Source: Amycolatopsis albispora
Lineage (GTDB): Bacteria; Actinomycetota; Actinomycetes; Mycobacteriales; Pseudonocardiaceae
DNA: 64,000 nt
Reading direction: 5' to 3'
Assembly: GCF_003312875.1 (NCBI RefSeq)
Contig: NZ_CP015163.1
Span: 2,604,001 to 2,668,000 of the forward strand
A program made the translations under genes and the position numbers. Below the pieces are notes generated by a model that did no database searches, was not told the origin of the DNA, and was given only the letters and a program-made list of their open reading frames with translations. Of the stretch, positions 17,901-26,652 are shown one piece after another. Position 1 is the first letter of the stretch; each line of letters starts with the position of its first letter.

Positions 17901-19829
17901 GATCGGCCGGTTTCGCTGGCCAGCGCCGGGCACACCGTGCGTTACCGGCTCGATGAGGACGGCCGCGCCGTGGCCCGCGACGTCGATGGCGCCAGCGTGC
18001 TGGAGCAGTCGTTCGGCCCCGGTGGCAGGCTGACCGCCCAGCACCTCACCGCCGCGTCCCTTCCGGTGCAGCGCCGTGGTTTCGAGTACCGGGCCGACGG
18101 CAGCCTGGCCGGGGTGCACGACGAGCACGCCGGTCCGTCGCGGCTGACCCGCGACGCCGCCGGCCGCATCACCGCACTGTCCACTGTGCACGGACAGGAG
18201 GAACTGCGGTACGACCCCGCGGGCAACCTCGTGCCCACCGGCCCGCAGGTCGAGTACGACCACCTCGGCCGCCGCGTCCGGCAGCGCGAAGGCGACCGGA
18301 CCTGGGAGTACGGCTGGACCGGTGACCTGCTGACCGGGCTGCGCACCCCGGACGGCCACCAGTGGCGCTACCACTACGACCCACTGGGCAGGCGGATCGC
18401 GAAGCAGTGCGTGCGCCCCGGCGGCTCGGTCGCCGAGTCCTTCCGGTTCGTCTGGGACGGCACGGTGCTCATCGAGCAGGAGCACGTCGATGCCACGGGC
18501 GCGCGGTGGATCACCACCTGGGACCGCCTGCCCGGCAGCGCCGCACCGGTCACCCAGCTCGAACGCGGCCCGGCGGGCATCCGCTTCCACTCCGTGGTCA
18601 CCGACGCGCTCGGCACGCCGACGGAACTGGTCGACGAGCGCGGGCACCTGGCCTGGCGCGGCCGCCGCACGCTGTGGGGCCGGGAACTGCCGTCACCGGA
18701 CGCCCGCGCCGCCATCCCGCTGCGCTTCCCCGGTCAGTACGCCGACGCCGAATCGGGCCTGCACTACAACGTTTTCCGCTACTACGACCCGGCGACCGCG
18801 CGCTACCTCAGCCAGGACCCGCTGGGCCTGGAGGCCGGGCCGAACCCGACCGCCTACGTCACCGACCCGTTCGCCCAGTTCGACGCGCTGGGGCTGATGG
18901 ACTGCTCCCAGACCACGCCGTCGGGCAGCGGAAACGGCAGCCCGCCACCGGCCAAACCGCCCGCATCGCACAACGCGGGCAACTCGGGCGGCAGCACGCC
19001 GACGCCCACCCCCGCGCCGAACAAGGGCAAGCGCAAGGCCGACGGCTCGGGGAATCCCCCGCCCGCCAAGAAGCCGAAAACGGACGAGCTGTTCAAGAAG
19101 CGCCCGCCGTTCAACAGCGCCACGAAGAAGGAGCACGCGAACCAGAAGGCCGACGCGAACCACCCGGCGCACGGCAGCGGTGGCGACTACGACGGCCGCC
19201 ACATCATTTCGTGGCAGACCATGCGCGACAGCATGCGGTCCTGGGTGGACGAGAAGTACCCGCCGGGGCACCCGGACCGCGACGCGATGGTCAAGAAGTA
19301 CGGCGACGAGCTCAAGGCGATGAACACCAAGATCGAGAACCTGCCGCTCGGCGAGGGCGAGATCAACTCCTCGCTCGGGCGCGTGGTGGACAACTTCACC
19401 GTGGTCGAGCAGCGGATCGACGGCACCTACACGCCGTCGGGCAAGGACCGGCCGGACTCGCCGATCGCGCCGAGCGAGGCGTTCGACAAGTCGGGCGGGT
19501 ACTCCAAGGAGCACCGCGCCGAGTTCGCCAACGAGATCTTCAAGGCGGCGGACGAGATCAAGGACCCGGCCGCGCGCAAGGAGTTCCTCGACGATGTGAA
19601 GTTCTCCTCCGACTTCGACTGGCCCGGCGGGGACACCGCGCAGCACAAGGAATGGAAGACCATCCGCAACGAGTTCGAAAACCTCCGCCAGCACCCCGGC
19701 GACTACACCCCGGCCCACGTCGACGACCTGATCAGCCGGTTCAAGGGCCTCGACGCGCCGTCCGGGAGCCATCCCGGCGTGGCGGAGTGGAACTCGCGCC
19801 CCAACAAGGGCACGGCCGGTCAGGGCTGA
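14991..19829 (+). CDS. RHS-repeat polymorphic toxin with type VII N-terminus
   Basis: A protein of 1612 residues. The N-terminal 240 are helical with a WIGPAGDAYR turn (about residue 123) and two hydrophobic helices, as in type VII effectors. A Pro-rich linker (about 255-345) leads to a DUF6531-like block (SDPVDVATGEVILEQTDLELPG) and then RHS/YD repeats up to the core-ending PLGLEAGPN near residue 1290. The last 300 residues are the variable tip. It starts with a basic segment (KGKRK at 1344-1348, KKPK at 1360-1363) that looks like a two-part nuclear localisation signal, then GRHIISWQ (about 1402) and INSSLGRVVDN. I do not recognise the tip. No immunity gene follows: the next gene is on the other strand and overlaps the stop. 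Confidence 0.88.
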   Translation: MGNPLVAEVQDSTTAISGIPILESIDETSKAIQSGDWAAGVLGAAGTALDALGMAMDPFGSILAAGVGWLMEHVGPLSDALDALTGNPDEIKAHSETWKNVGTELSSISADLAKMIEEDTASWIGPAGDAYRTRGADTATLISGAQSAAEGASSGIGTAGEVVGAVRSLVRDIIAELVGHLISWALQVLFTLGIGLAWVVPQVVAAVAKTAAKIADLTKKLVDAIRKLSPLLKKLTDSFGEASQALKNIKGGKLDKPDTVRSGPDTTPSGAPPTPKPPPGQSNGGGGDTTPSGAKPDPTPSSSSPPPPPTPKSPDPTPAPPPPPAPKPPATTPSSSKPNTPRDRSVEAGNRNCKSDPVDVATGEVILEQTDLELPGLRLARVHVSSYRAGRWFGPSWASTVDQRLEVDAADICYVGADGVILVYPLPATGEPVLPVEGPRWPLSRHADGGFTITKPDGALHFGGSGPVRRLRALDGSGGERIELAYDDNGAPALLTHSSGVRVRFRSDGARLTELSVLGGDRTPDVVVLSYRYDERGRLSEVVNSSGLPTRFDYDADGRMTGWQDRNGVWYRYVYDTNGRCVRTVGDGAFLDGAFTYDRERLLTTHTDSLGHTTVFELNEAGQTIRETDPLGGVTSFEWDRYDRLLSRTDPLGRVTRYAYDGGDANPRQVVRADGSVVTLDHAGDVLTSVSVTDGNRVWRRFYEAGAAPDPTTGAVGIASAYRTDLAVEQPPRPDSADRDQFGRPRSVTEAGGGRVRLGWTVDGKRASRTGPRSERAMWRYDGESNEVEHIDELGQVTRREYGPFDSLTAVVDPTGARTEYAYDTELRLVSVTNPAGRVWTYRYDAAGRLSGQTDFDGRSWTYQHDAAGQLVRSTGPDGAVTEYHYDLLGNLAEIRTPAGATTYAYDPVGEVVRVASANSVVEFERDEYGRVVRESVDGLAVTFAYDADRRTIRRRTPSGAESEWSFDEEDRPVSLASAGHTVRYRLDEDGRAVARDVDGASVLEQSFGPGGRLTAQHLTAASLPVQRRGFEYRADGSLAGVHDEHAGPSRLTRDAAGRITALSTVHGQEELRYDPAGNLVPTGPQVEYDHLGRRVRQREGDRTWEYGWTGDLLTGLRTPDGHQWRYHYDPLGRRIAKQCVRPGGSVAESFRFVWDGTVLIEQEHVDATGARWITTWDRLPGSAAPVTQLERGPAGIRFHSVVTDALGTPTELVDERGHLAWRGRRTLWGRELPSPDARAAIPLRFPGQYADAESGLHYNVFRYYDPATARYLSQDPLGLEAGPNPTAYVTDPFAQFDALGLMDCSQTTPSGSGNGSPPPAKPPASHNAGNSGGSTPTPTPAPNKGKRKADGSGNPPPAKKPKTDELFKKRPPFNSATKKEHANQKADANHPAHGSGGDYDGRHIISWQTMRDSMRSWVDEKYPPGHPDRDAMVKKYGDELKAMNTKIENLPLGEGEINSSLGRVVDNFTVVEQRIDGTYTPSGKDRPDSPIAPSEAFDKSGGYSKEHRAEFANEIFKAADEIKDPAARKEFLDDVKFSSDFDWPGGDTAQHKEWKTIRNEFENLRQHPGDYTPAHVDDLISRFKGLDAPSGSHPGVAEWNSRPNKGTAGQG

Positions 19830-22800
19830 TCGGGGTACGGCCGCGCGCCGGCCATCAGCCCGACCAGGCCGGACACCAGCCGCATCTGCTCGACCGTGCG
19901 GATGTCGGCCTCGACCAGGCGCGGCGAGCAGACCAGCACCGCGACCGCCTGAGCACGCGACAACGCGACGTTCAGGCGGTTGCGGGACAGCAGGAAGTCC
20001 AGGCCGCGTGGCAGGTCCACCGCCGAGGACGAGGTCATCGTGGTGAGCACCACCGGTGCTTCCTGGCCCTGGAACCGGTCCACCGTGCCCACCCGCACGC
20101 CGGGAAAGCCCGCCTTCTCCAGCGCCCTGCCGACCACCCGCGCCTGCAGGTTGTACGGGGCCACCACCAGGATGTCGCCGTCGTCGAGCGGGCGCACCTC
20201 CCCGTGGTCCGTCCACTTGCGACCGTGCAGGGACCGCACGATCCGGACGATCTCGGCGGCTTCCTCGACCGAGCGCGTGGTGTTGCCCCGATGGTCCACT
20301 TCGGACACGTACAGCCCGGCTTCGATGCCGTCGATCCCCCGGTCCGCCGCGGTCGGGTGCGCGTGCAGCCTGCCCGCGTACGAAAGCCGGGAGACCGGCT
20401 CGCAGACCGCCGGGTGCATGCGCCGGGACTGGTCGAGGAAATAGCCCAGTTCCGGCGGGATCACGTCGGCCTCGCCGATCAGGTGCCCGAGCGCCGACGC
20501 CTCCGCGCCCGCCGGGTGCGTGCCCTGCACCACCTGCGGCAGCTGCTGCGGGTCCCCGAGCAGCACCAGGTTCCGCGCGCACATCGACACCGCGAGCGCG
20601 TCGGCCAGCGCGAACTGCCCGGCCTCGTCGACGATCAGCACGTCGAACGGCTCGGCCCGCAGCGCGGTGTTGGCGAAGGTCCACGCGGTGCCGCCGACCA
20701 GGTGCCCGGTGTCGTGCTCGGTGCGCCAGCGGGCGAGCGCGTTGTTGTCCTTCGGCTGCTCCCACGGCAGTTCCGGGTCCGGCGCCTTGCGCGGGCGCTT
20801 GGCGCACGGCAGTTCCGGCGCGTTCGCCATCGCGGCGGTCAGCACGTTCTCCACGGCCTTGTGGCTGTTCGAGGTGACGGCGACGGTTTTCCCGGCACGC
20901 ACCAGGTGCGCGATCAGCTTGCCGGCCAGGTAGGTCTTGCCCGCGCCGGGCGGGCCCTGGACGGCCAGCGCCGAGCCGTCGAGCGCGTCCACCGCCTCGA
21001 TCACCGTTGCCACCAGGTCGTCCCCCGGTTCCGGGAGCTTCTTCCTCTTGCGCAGCCGCGGCGGCAGGCGGCGCAGCAGGTCGACGCCGGGATGCGGTGG
21101 CAGTTCCGGAAGCCGGTCGACCACCAGCTGCGCGAGGTCCGCCACCGCTTCGTCCTTGGGCGCGGGCCGCACGGGATCGCCGGGCAGCACGGCCTGCGGA
21201 CGGTCCACAGTGGTCTCGTCAGGCTTGCTGCTCTCTTCGAGCGTCAGCTCCTCAGCCGAGGCGGCGACCACACGCGCGTCGCGTGACGCGGCCCCGTAAC
21301 GCAGACGCACCTTGTCGCCGGTGGTGAACGGGTGCGGGTGCTCGGGATCGGTGGTGAGGGTCAGTGACCGCTTCGCGGTGCGGGCGCGGCCGGTCGGCGG
21401 CACCCACTCCCCCGCGTGCACCGAGACGGGGACCGCGCAGCTGGTGTCGGTCTCCAGATCGGTCAGCGGCGCGGCGAGCTGGCGGAAATGCTCCCACCAC
21501 GCCGGATTTGTCTCACGGCGGTGGTAGCCGACGGACGCGGCCAGCAGCGCCTTGGCGCGGTCGGCTTCGGTGAAGTCCACCGGGTCCGCGGGCAGGCCGT
21601 CCAGCAGCGGGTCGACCAGCGCGGCCAGGCGCGCGGCGCGTTCGGCCCGGCGCTGCGCCGCGACGTCGTCCGACGCATCACGCAGCAGAGCGTCCACTTC
21701 GGACTCATCCGGCGCCGGAAGTGGTTCGATCCCGGCCTTTTCGCGGATCTGGTGCAGGAACTCGAACAACCGCAGGGTGGACACGCAGTCGTATTCGTTG
21801 TAGTCGCTGATGCCGCGCAGCACCTCGGCGGCCTGCTCGTCCTCGCCGAGCTGCGACAGGGTCAGGTAGTCCTCGTACGCCTCGATGCTCGACACCGCTG
21901 TCTTGACGTCGCCGTCGCGGGCCTCGGGCATGTACAGCGGTTCCAGGTACTTGGTCGAATAGGACCGCTGGGAGACCAGCAACGCCTTACGCACCACGGC
22001 GTACAGGTCGATGAGCACGCCGCCGCGCAGCAGTTCGTCGACCTGTTCCTCGCGCGTGCCGTGCAGGGCGGCGAGCTGCTTGAGCGCGGTGACCTCGTAG
22101 GGCGCGTAGTGGTAAACGTGCGCGCCGGGATGCTCGGCGAGTCGTGCCACGGTGAAGTCGACGAACTGCTCGAAGGCCCGCTTTTCCTCCGGGCGGGAAT
22201 GCGCCCAGAACGGGGTGAACCGCTGGCCACCGTCCGTGGTCACCGCGCCGAACAGGTACTCCAGGCCGGTGCCGCCGAGCGCGTACGGGTCGCCCTCCAT
22301 GTCGAAGAAGACGTCGCCGGGGCTCGGCGCGGGCAGCGCGGCCAGCGGCTCCTCGTCGAGGATCTCGTAGCTGACCTCGCCGGTTTTGTCCTGTTTGACC
22401 TGGATCTTCGCCTGGGCACGCAGCGTGGTGAAGCTGGCCGCGGACAACTCGCGCGGGCGATCCCCGGGTTCGGCTTCCGCGAGCGCGTCGATCGTGCCCA
22501 GCCCGGCCTCGGCCAGCTTGCGCCGCTGGTCGCTGCGCATGCCCGCGACCAGCGAGAGGTCGCGGTCGGCCTCACGGCCGGACGCGCAATGGTCGGCGAA
22601 CCCGCAGCTCGCGCATCCAGGACGCGGGTCGGCCCACAGTCGCTCGGGCAGCCGGGCCGGTCGGGCCAGCAGGCGCGCCCGCAGTCGCCGCAGCAACGGC
22701 AGGAAGTCGTCGACGCGCAGCGTGCGGGTGCTGCCGTCGCCGAGGAGGAGGTGCATGTTGGGGCCCGCGGGCCAGCCGGCGCTGCGGAGGGCGTCGGCGT

Positions 22801-23206
22801 ACGCGGTCAGCTGGAGGACCGCCGCGGGCCGCGCGTGCCGGGCGAGCTTCGTGTCGTACACCTCGTAGCGGCCCTGGTCGTCACGCAGCAGGAAGTCGGC
22901 GCGGCCGGTGAACTCACCGTCGTCGAAGACGGCCTGGTAGACCACCGGCGCCCCGGACCACAACGCCACCGCGGTGTCCGCGACGGCCGTGGCGTGGTCG
23001 GTGTGCTCGATCTCCACCACGGCGTGCTTCTCCCCGCGGAAGCGGTTGAGCGTGGCCGCCTCGTGGGCGCGGCCGTGCTTGACCGCGAGCTGGTCGGCCC
23101 CAGTGCCCGGGCGAGGGGCACCCGGGAGACCCGCCGCGAGCGCTTGCTTGAGCACGCTGCGGTGCTCGCACTCGAGGAGGTCGGCAAGATCGGATGGGGT
23201 GTACAT
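19820..23206 (-). CDS. RecB-like nuclease fused to a superfamily 1 helicase
   Basis: A protein of 1128 residues of the TM0106-type RecB-like nuclease/helicase class. The N-terminal part has a PD-(D/E)xK-like core (GRADFLL ... YEVYDTKLARHA) and a Cys cluster GCASCGFADHC that, with an early Cys, could hold an iron-sulfur cluster as in Cas4 and AddB. A ribonuclease-H-like segment (VFFDMEGDPYALGG) follows. The C-terminal half is a DNA2/NAM7-like helicase: Walker A GPPGAGKT, Walker B LIVDEAGQ, motif III GDPQQLPQV and the RNRLNVALSRAQ motif. Start ATG 23206 sits at the natural beginning MYTPSDL. Its cellular role is not established; DNA repair or defence is plausible. Confidence 0.85.
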   Translation of the reverse strand: MYTPSDLADLLECEHRSVLKQALAAGLPGAPRPGTGADQLAVKHGRAHEAATLNRFRGEKHAVVEIEHTDHATAVADTAVALWSGAPVVYQAVFDDGEFTGRADFLLRDDQGRYEVYDTKLARHARPAAVLQLTAYADALRSAGWPAGPNMHLLLGDGSTRTLRVDDFLPLLRRLRARLLARPARLPERLWADPRPGCASCGFADHCASGREADRDLSLVAGMRSDQRRKLAEAGLGTIDALAEAEPGDRPRELSAASFTTLRAQAKIQVKQDKTGEVSYEILDEEPLAALPAPSPGDVFFDMEGDPYALGGTGLEYLFGAVTTDGGQRFTPFWAHSRPEEKRAFEQFVDFTVARLAEHPGAHVYHYAPYEVTALKQLAALHGTREEQVDELLRGGVLIDLYAVVRKALLVSQRSYSTKYLEPLYMPEARDGDVKTAVSSIEAYEDYLTLSQLGEDEQAAEVLRGISDYNEYDCVSTLRLFEFLHQIREKAGIEPLPAPDESEVDALLRDASDDVAAQRRAERAARLAALVDPLLDGLPADPVDFTEADRAKALLAASVGYHRRETNPAWWEHFRQLAAPLTDLETDTSCAVPVSVHAGEWVPPTGRARTAKRSLTLTTDPEHPHPFTTGDKVRLRYGAASRDARVVAASAEELTLEESSKPDETTVDRPQAVLPGDPVRPAPKDEAVADLAQLVVDRLPELPPHPGVDLLRRLPPRLRKRKKLPEPGDDLVATVIEAVDALDGSALAVQGPPGAGKTYLAGKLIAHLVRAGKTVAVTSNSHKAVENVLTAAMANAPELPCAKRPRKAPDPELPWEQPKDNNALARWRTEHDTGHLVGGTAWTFANTALRAEPFDVLIVDEAGQFALADALAVSMCARNLVLLGDPQQLPQVVQGTHPAGAEASALGHLIGEADVIPPELGYFLDQSRRMHPAVCEPVSRLSYAGRLHAHPTAADRGIDGIEAGLYVSEVDHRGNTTRSVEEAAEIVRIVRSLHGRKWTDHGEVRPLDDGDILVVAPYNLQARVVGRALEKAGFPGVRVGTVDRFQGQEAPVVLTTMTSSSAVDLPRGLDFLLSRNRLNVALSRAQAVAVLVCSPRLVEADIRTVEQMRLVSGLVGLMAGARPYPDQP

Positions 23207-23374
23207 CGCCGGGCAGTCTCCCCCGCCACCCGCCCCCAGCCCACCACCGACACGCCCGACGGCGATTTCTTGGGGCTGACCAGGCGTGATCCGGTCCGTG
23301 GCCCCTGCCTCACACCCCACGGAGGGGACGCGCTAAGCTTCTCTGCATCACGCCCCGCCAGGGGCGGTGACAGC

Positions 23375-23448
<74 letters not shown>

Positions 23449-23459
23449 CCGGTAGCGGA

Positions 23460-23502
23460 AGCCCGCTGACCACGGACAAACGTCCAGGTCAGCGGGCTTT
23501 TT
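23460..23502 (+). terminator. Rho-independent terminator after tRNA-Pro
   Basis: The arms AGCCCGCTGACC (from 23460) and GGTCAGCGGGCT (from 23487) form a perfect 12-base stem with a 14-base loop, followed by a short run of five T. It lies 12 bases after the tRNA and should end its transcript. Confidence 0.85.
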
Positions 23503-23648
23503 CATGCCCTTGTATTGATCTTGACTAGACCGTCCATAGTGGACTGGCAGTCTGCCAACAGGGGCAAACTGGAGCGAAACTGGAGTGGATCATGGTCGGC
23601 ATTGCCCAGACGGCCAAATGGGGTCGCCCAACCCGGTCACCCGAACGG

Positions 23649-23879
23649 TTAGACGTGCCAACCGTCCCCAACCGACCTGAACCCGGATCGGGCGGAGCCG
23701 TCGGCGCCCATTGAGACCGGTTCGCGACCGTCTGTGACAGCCGCAGCGCCGTTGATGCCGGGTGCGGGATGTTCCCGCCCGCCTGCGCCGGTCCAGCCCG
23801 CCAGGTCGCGCAGTTCCTGGACGCGCCCAGCCCGCGCCAGCGTTTTTGCCCTCTTTCCCCGGGCACGGAGCTCGTTCAC
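23649..23879 (-). CDS. Possible small basic protein, coupled downstream gene
   Basis: A 76-codon frame whose GTG overlaps the stop of the gene before it by four bases, a typical coupling signature. Its first half uses G/C-ending codons as expected of a gene; the second half is less convincing. The protein is basic at the start (RGKRAKTLARAGR) with no recognisable domain. Beyond it, 23503-23648 holds no gene that I can support, only the near-repeat ACTGGAGCGAAACTGGAGTGGA-like stretch around 23570. Low confidence. Confidence 0.3.
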   Translation of the reverse strand: MNELRARGKRAKTLARAGRVQELRDLAGWTGAGGREHPAPGINGAAAVTDGREPVSMGADGSARSGFRSVGDGWHV

Positions 23880-24361
23880 GGTTCACCCGCCGGGGTGCCA
23901 CCGTCCAGGACCTCGCGCAGCATTTGAGCGAGTTCGTGCAAGTACTCGATGGCACCGGAATCACTGGCATCGTCCAGCCGGGTATTCCCGTCGATCGCGA
24001 CAATCCAGGACAGGGTGCCATCGGGCGACGGCTCGGCGATGAGCGCCTCGATCGCCTCCACCGCCTCACGGATGGGCCGCGGGTCGGAAGCCGCGGTCCG
24101 CGCCACGTCGGCTCGGACTTCTTCGAGGCCGCCCGCGTCGTCGACACGGTCACGCAGGAACTTCCGCGTGCCCTCCAGCGGCGACAACGGCGGCCGGTTC
24201 CGCCGCTCCACCATCCGCAGCCACAGCCAATCCCGGACCAGCTCGCGAGGCAGCGGCTCACTCCGCATTTCCTCGGTCAGCACCTGGAGCCACTCCCGAA
24301 GTTCGTCCGGCGGCAGCGGCTTCTCGCGGTGCTGCTCGGCCAACAGGCGAACCCACTCCAC
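23876..24361 (-). CDS. Hypothetical helical protein, third gene of effector operon
   Basis: A protein of 161 residues that I do not recognise. It is highly charged and helical, with short repeats of a W-L-x-x-L type at its start (LREWLQVLTEEM and RDWLWLRMVERR). A possible C-terminal helix bundle ends in LAQMLREVLDGG. GTG 24361 is preferred over GTG 24370 because AGGGGAGG ends eight bases before it. It follows the 24413 gene by about 50 bases in the same direction and could be a binding partner or immunity protein for the large protein encoded at 24982-26451; that is inference from position. Confidence 0.6.
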   Translation of the reverse strand: MEWVRLLAEQHREKPLPPDELREWLQVLTEEMRSEPLPRELVRDWLWLRMVERRNRPPLSPLEGTRKFLRDRVDDAGGLEEVRADVARTAASDPRPIREAVEAIEALIAEPSPDGTLSWIVAIDGNTRLDDASDSGAIEYLHELAQMLREVLDGGTPAGEP

Positions 24362-24412
24362 GTCGGACACCTCCCCTGAGCACGCCGGGAAGAGTAGTCG
24401 TTCGGCCGTCGA

Positions 24413-24940
24413 TCACCGAGGCCCTGACCATGCTGGCCAGGTGCTGAGAGCGACGGCCCGCTCCCCTTCCCGGCCATCACCTGCTGGGTCCGCTCGAACA
24501 GCAGCCCGGATGCCGCCGAGGAACTCCTGGAAGTCGGCGGCCACGACGGCAAGATGAGGCACGGTCGTACTCAGCACGACTCGCAGCACCGTGCGCGTAC
24601 GCTCATCGTAGGCATCGGGAACAGCCAGAAAGGCATGGCACTGCACGATGCCGCTACCATCGCGCAGCTTCACCAGCTGGGCGAACCCCTCTGCCGCACC
24701 GGCGGCCATCTCGGCCCGCCGCAGCACCTCGACGTCGACCCCGGCCGTCCGCACAGCGGCAACGAACTGATCGGCGATATCAGCCAGGGTCGCGTTGTCG
24801 GTCCGAAAACCACTGGCCACGACAATGCCAGCCTCCGCGTCAGGGCGCACCGCGAGCACCGACCCCAGCGACGAGCGCGCCTCATCACCGACCGGCTTAC
24901 GCCAACCGGGCGGAATACCGAACTCGACAACGGGTGTCAT
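24413..24940 (-). CDS. Hypothetical alpha/beta protein, possibly PsbP/Mog1-like
   Basis: A protein of 175 residues. The layout fits the Mog1/PsbP-like (DUF1795, LpqN-type) sandwich: a start FGIPPGWRKP, the strand AEAGIVVASGF, the helix IADQFVAAVRTAGVDVEVL, then GFAQLVKLRDG, QCHAFLAVPD and a closing VVAADFQEFLGGIRA helix. This is a resemblance in pattern, not a firm match. There is no signal peptide. ATG 24940 has GGGGAGGAG four bases upstream. It directly follows the paralogue gene at 24982 (about 40 bases), so a cognate partner or immunity role is a natural guess. Confidence 0.6.
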   Translation of the reverse strand: MTPVVEFGIPPGWRKPVGDEARSSLGSVLAVRPDAEAGIVVASGFRTDNATLADIADQFVAAVRTAGVDVEVLRRAEMAAGAAEGFAQLVKLRDGSGIVQCHAFLAVPDAYDERTRTVLRVVLSTTVPHLAVVAADFQEFLGGIRAAVRADPAGDGREGERAVALSTWPAWSGPR

Positions 24941-24981
24941 ACGCTCCTCCCCACCTGCCATGACGATCATGTTTTCCGCAC

Positions 24982-26451
24982 TCAGCAGACGCCACCCTCC
25001 TGCATTCTGCGCCCCACATCGGCCATCCATTCATAGACATTCGTCCCGATATCCGCGACGAGTTGAGGGACGTCTTCCCAGCGCGCGTGGTAGAGCAGCG
25101 CCTCGTTTTCGAGCTGCACATCGATACCGGCCCCGAGGCCGACCCCTACGCCGATATTGTCGCTGAAGTTCTGCCCGTTTGTGTCAACTGAGCCGCCGAC
25201 CTCTATGCCGGGACCCAAGAATCCACTCGCACCGAGAGCAACCGCGGTGCCGCCGAGCTGATCGGTCGCGGCCGAACTCTCTTTGAACCCGACCGAGGCC
25301 GATATTCCCGGTATCGGATCGGGTTTCGAGCCCACGGGCAGGCCGCCATGAGGAGTGCCCGTCAAGGAGAAGCCCTTGTCATCGAACATGAGGGCAAGTT
25401 CACCGCCGAATGGACCAAGAGGAGTCGAAACCGACAGATCGGCGTAGATTCCTTTTGATCCGTCGCTCGGATCGTCTGCTCGCGCGGCATCGTCGGCAGG
25501 CGGCGCCGGAGGCGGCGCAGGAGCAGTCGCGGCCGGAGCGATCTGTTCCCAGCCTGGGTCGTTCCGGATCCGCTGAGCCGTTTCGGTTTCGATGCGTTCG
25601 CGCTCCTCGGCAGCCATCGCATCCGTCCGAGAAGTGACGACGTCGCGTTCGCCGGCCCCGAGCAGTGGCTCCAGCAGGCCGACCGAGCCAGCGTCCCGAT
25701 CGCTGGCCTCGATCGCTTTCAGGGCGGCGTCGATCTGCTCACCACTTCGGCGAACCTGGTCCTCCATCGCCCGCGCCGATTCCTCGACCCCCTTCGTCTC
25801 GTCCAGCGTCCGCCCGGTCCGCTCCTGCTGCGGTCGCTGGTTGTCGTCCTGCCAGGACTCCCCGGCGGCCCGTGCACCGCCCTCGCCCTCGTCGCGGGCA
25901 CTCGAAGCGTCACCGCTGGTCCGTTGCCACTCATCGGCGAGCCCGCCGAGGATCCCGGCCGGACCGTCGACACTCGGACCGGTCATTTCCGCGTCGTCCA
26001 GCGGGAGCGAAGGCTTCTCGTCCTGATCCGCGGTGTCGTCCGAAGCGTCGTCTCCGTCCTCCACGACGGTCGCGCCTGGAAGCAGACCGGGAATCGGGTC
26101 GTCGTTCCCGGTTCCGGCTGACTCTGCCTGCCCAGCGCCGTCGTCAGGATTGTCGGCGGCCTCCTGTTCGGGGGCTCCCGTCCCCGCATCGCCCTCGGCG
26201 TCCGGCCGACCTGCGTTGTCCGACGCCTCGGCGCCCTCCGATGTCTGGTCGGCGGCCGTGTCGCCACCGGAAGCCGCCTCGGTGGATGTCTGCTCGGTGG
26301 ATGTCGGCTCGCTGGAAGCCGGTTCCGTGGAGGTCGGTTCCGTGGAAGCGGCGCCGCCGGAGGACGGCTCGCTGGATGACGGCTCGCTGGAGGCGCCGCC
26401 ACCGGGCGACGATTCCGGGCCGGGGGCGGCGGGTGCTGCCGGGTCTGCCAT
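24982..26451 (-). CDS. Putative type VII effector, paralogue A (beta-rich tip)
   Basis: A protein of 489 residues. Residues 1-150 are disordered and acidic with near-repeats of S/T-E-P (DNA repeats of about 15 bases around 26270-26390). A helical module from about 210 to 305 contains ERTGRTLDET, then a coiled-coil-like helix, DAGSVGLLEPLLGAGERDVV, and ERIETETAQRIRNDPGW. This module is shared with the divergent gene at 26653. The C-terminal 165 residues are unrelated to that gene: Gly-rich, strand-like (STPLGPFGGELALMF, then GVGVGLGAGIDV), recalling beta-rich tips of some polymorphic toxins. No membrane helix or signal peptide. It is surrounded by type VII genes, so I infer a secreted effector. 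Confidence 0.7.
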   Translation of the reverse strand: MADPAAPAAPGPESSPGGGASSEPSSSEPSSGGAASTEPTSTEPASSEPTSTEQTSTEAASGGDTAADQTSEGAEASDNAGRPDAEGDAGTGAPEQEAADNPDDGAGQAESAGTGNDDPIPGLLPGATVVEDGDDASDDTADQDEKPSLPLDDAEMTGPSVDGPAGILGGLADEWQRTSGDASSARDEGEGGARAAGESWQDDNQRPQQERTGRTLDETKGVEESARAMEDQVRRSGEQIDAALKAIEASDRDAGSVGLLEPLLGAGERDVVTSRTDAMAAEERERIETETAQRIRNDPGWEQIAPAATAPAPPPAPPADDAARADDPSDGSKGIYADLSVSTPLGPFGGELALMFDDKGFSLTGTPHGGLPVGSKPDPIPGISASVGFKESSAATDQLGGTAVALGASGFLGPGIEVGGSVDTNGQNFSDNIGVGVGLGAGIDVQLENEALLYHARWEDVPQLVADIGTNVYEWMADVGRRMQEGGVC

Positions 26452-26652
26452 CGGGAACCTCCGAGAACTCGGTCACGTGCTCGCCGAGCCCGAGTGTCTC
26501 CACAGTCACCCCGGGCCAGGAGACCGTGACCTGTTGCGGCCACGGCGGTGCCGCGGGGTGGTGGCCGGAACCGGTCAACGCCCACAGTGCGGCATCACGC
26601 CGGCGAAAACTGGGGTGCGACGACACCGCGGCTTCAGTCTCGGAGGTACCAG
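26452..26652. promoter_or_regulatory. Divergent promoter region of the effector pair
   Basis: A 201-base spacer between two head-to-head paralogous genes, so it must contain both promoters. I see no clear -35/-10 pair. GGAGG lies ahead of each start (26642-26646 for the right-hand gene). No stretch of it looks coding by codon use. Shared control would let both effectors be made together. Confidence 0.5.

Noticed and set aside
15927..18647. A 906-residue open frame on the minus strand opposite the RHS gene
   Set aside because: The high G+C bias opens long frames opposite real genes. The protein is a composition-driven Arg/Val/Gly/Ala text with no domain, and the RHS frame on the other strand is certain.
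23590..24261. Minus-strand open frame of 223 codons overlapping the 23876-24361 gene
   Set aside because: It is out of frame with a gene that has a good ribosome site and normal codon use; the product is Arg/Trp-rich noise.
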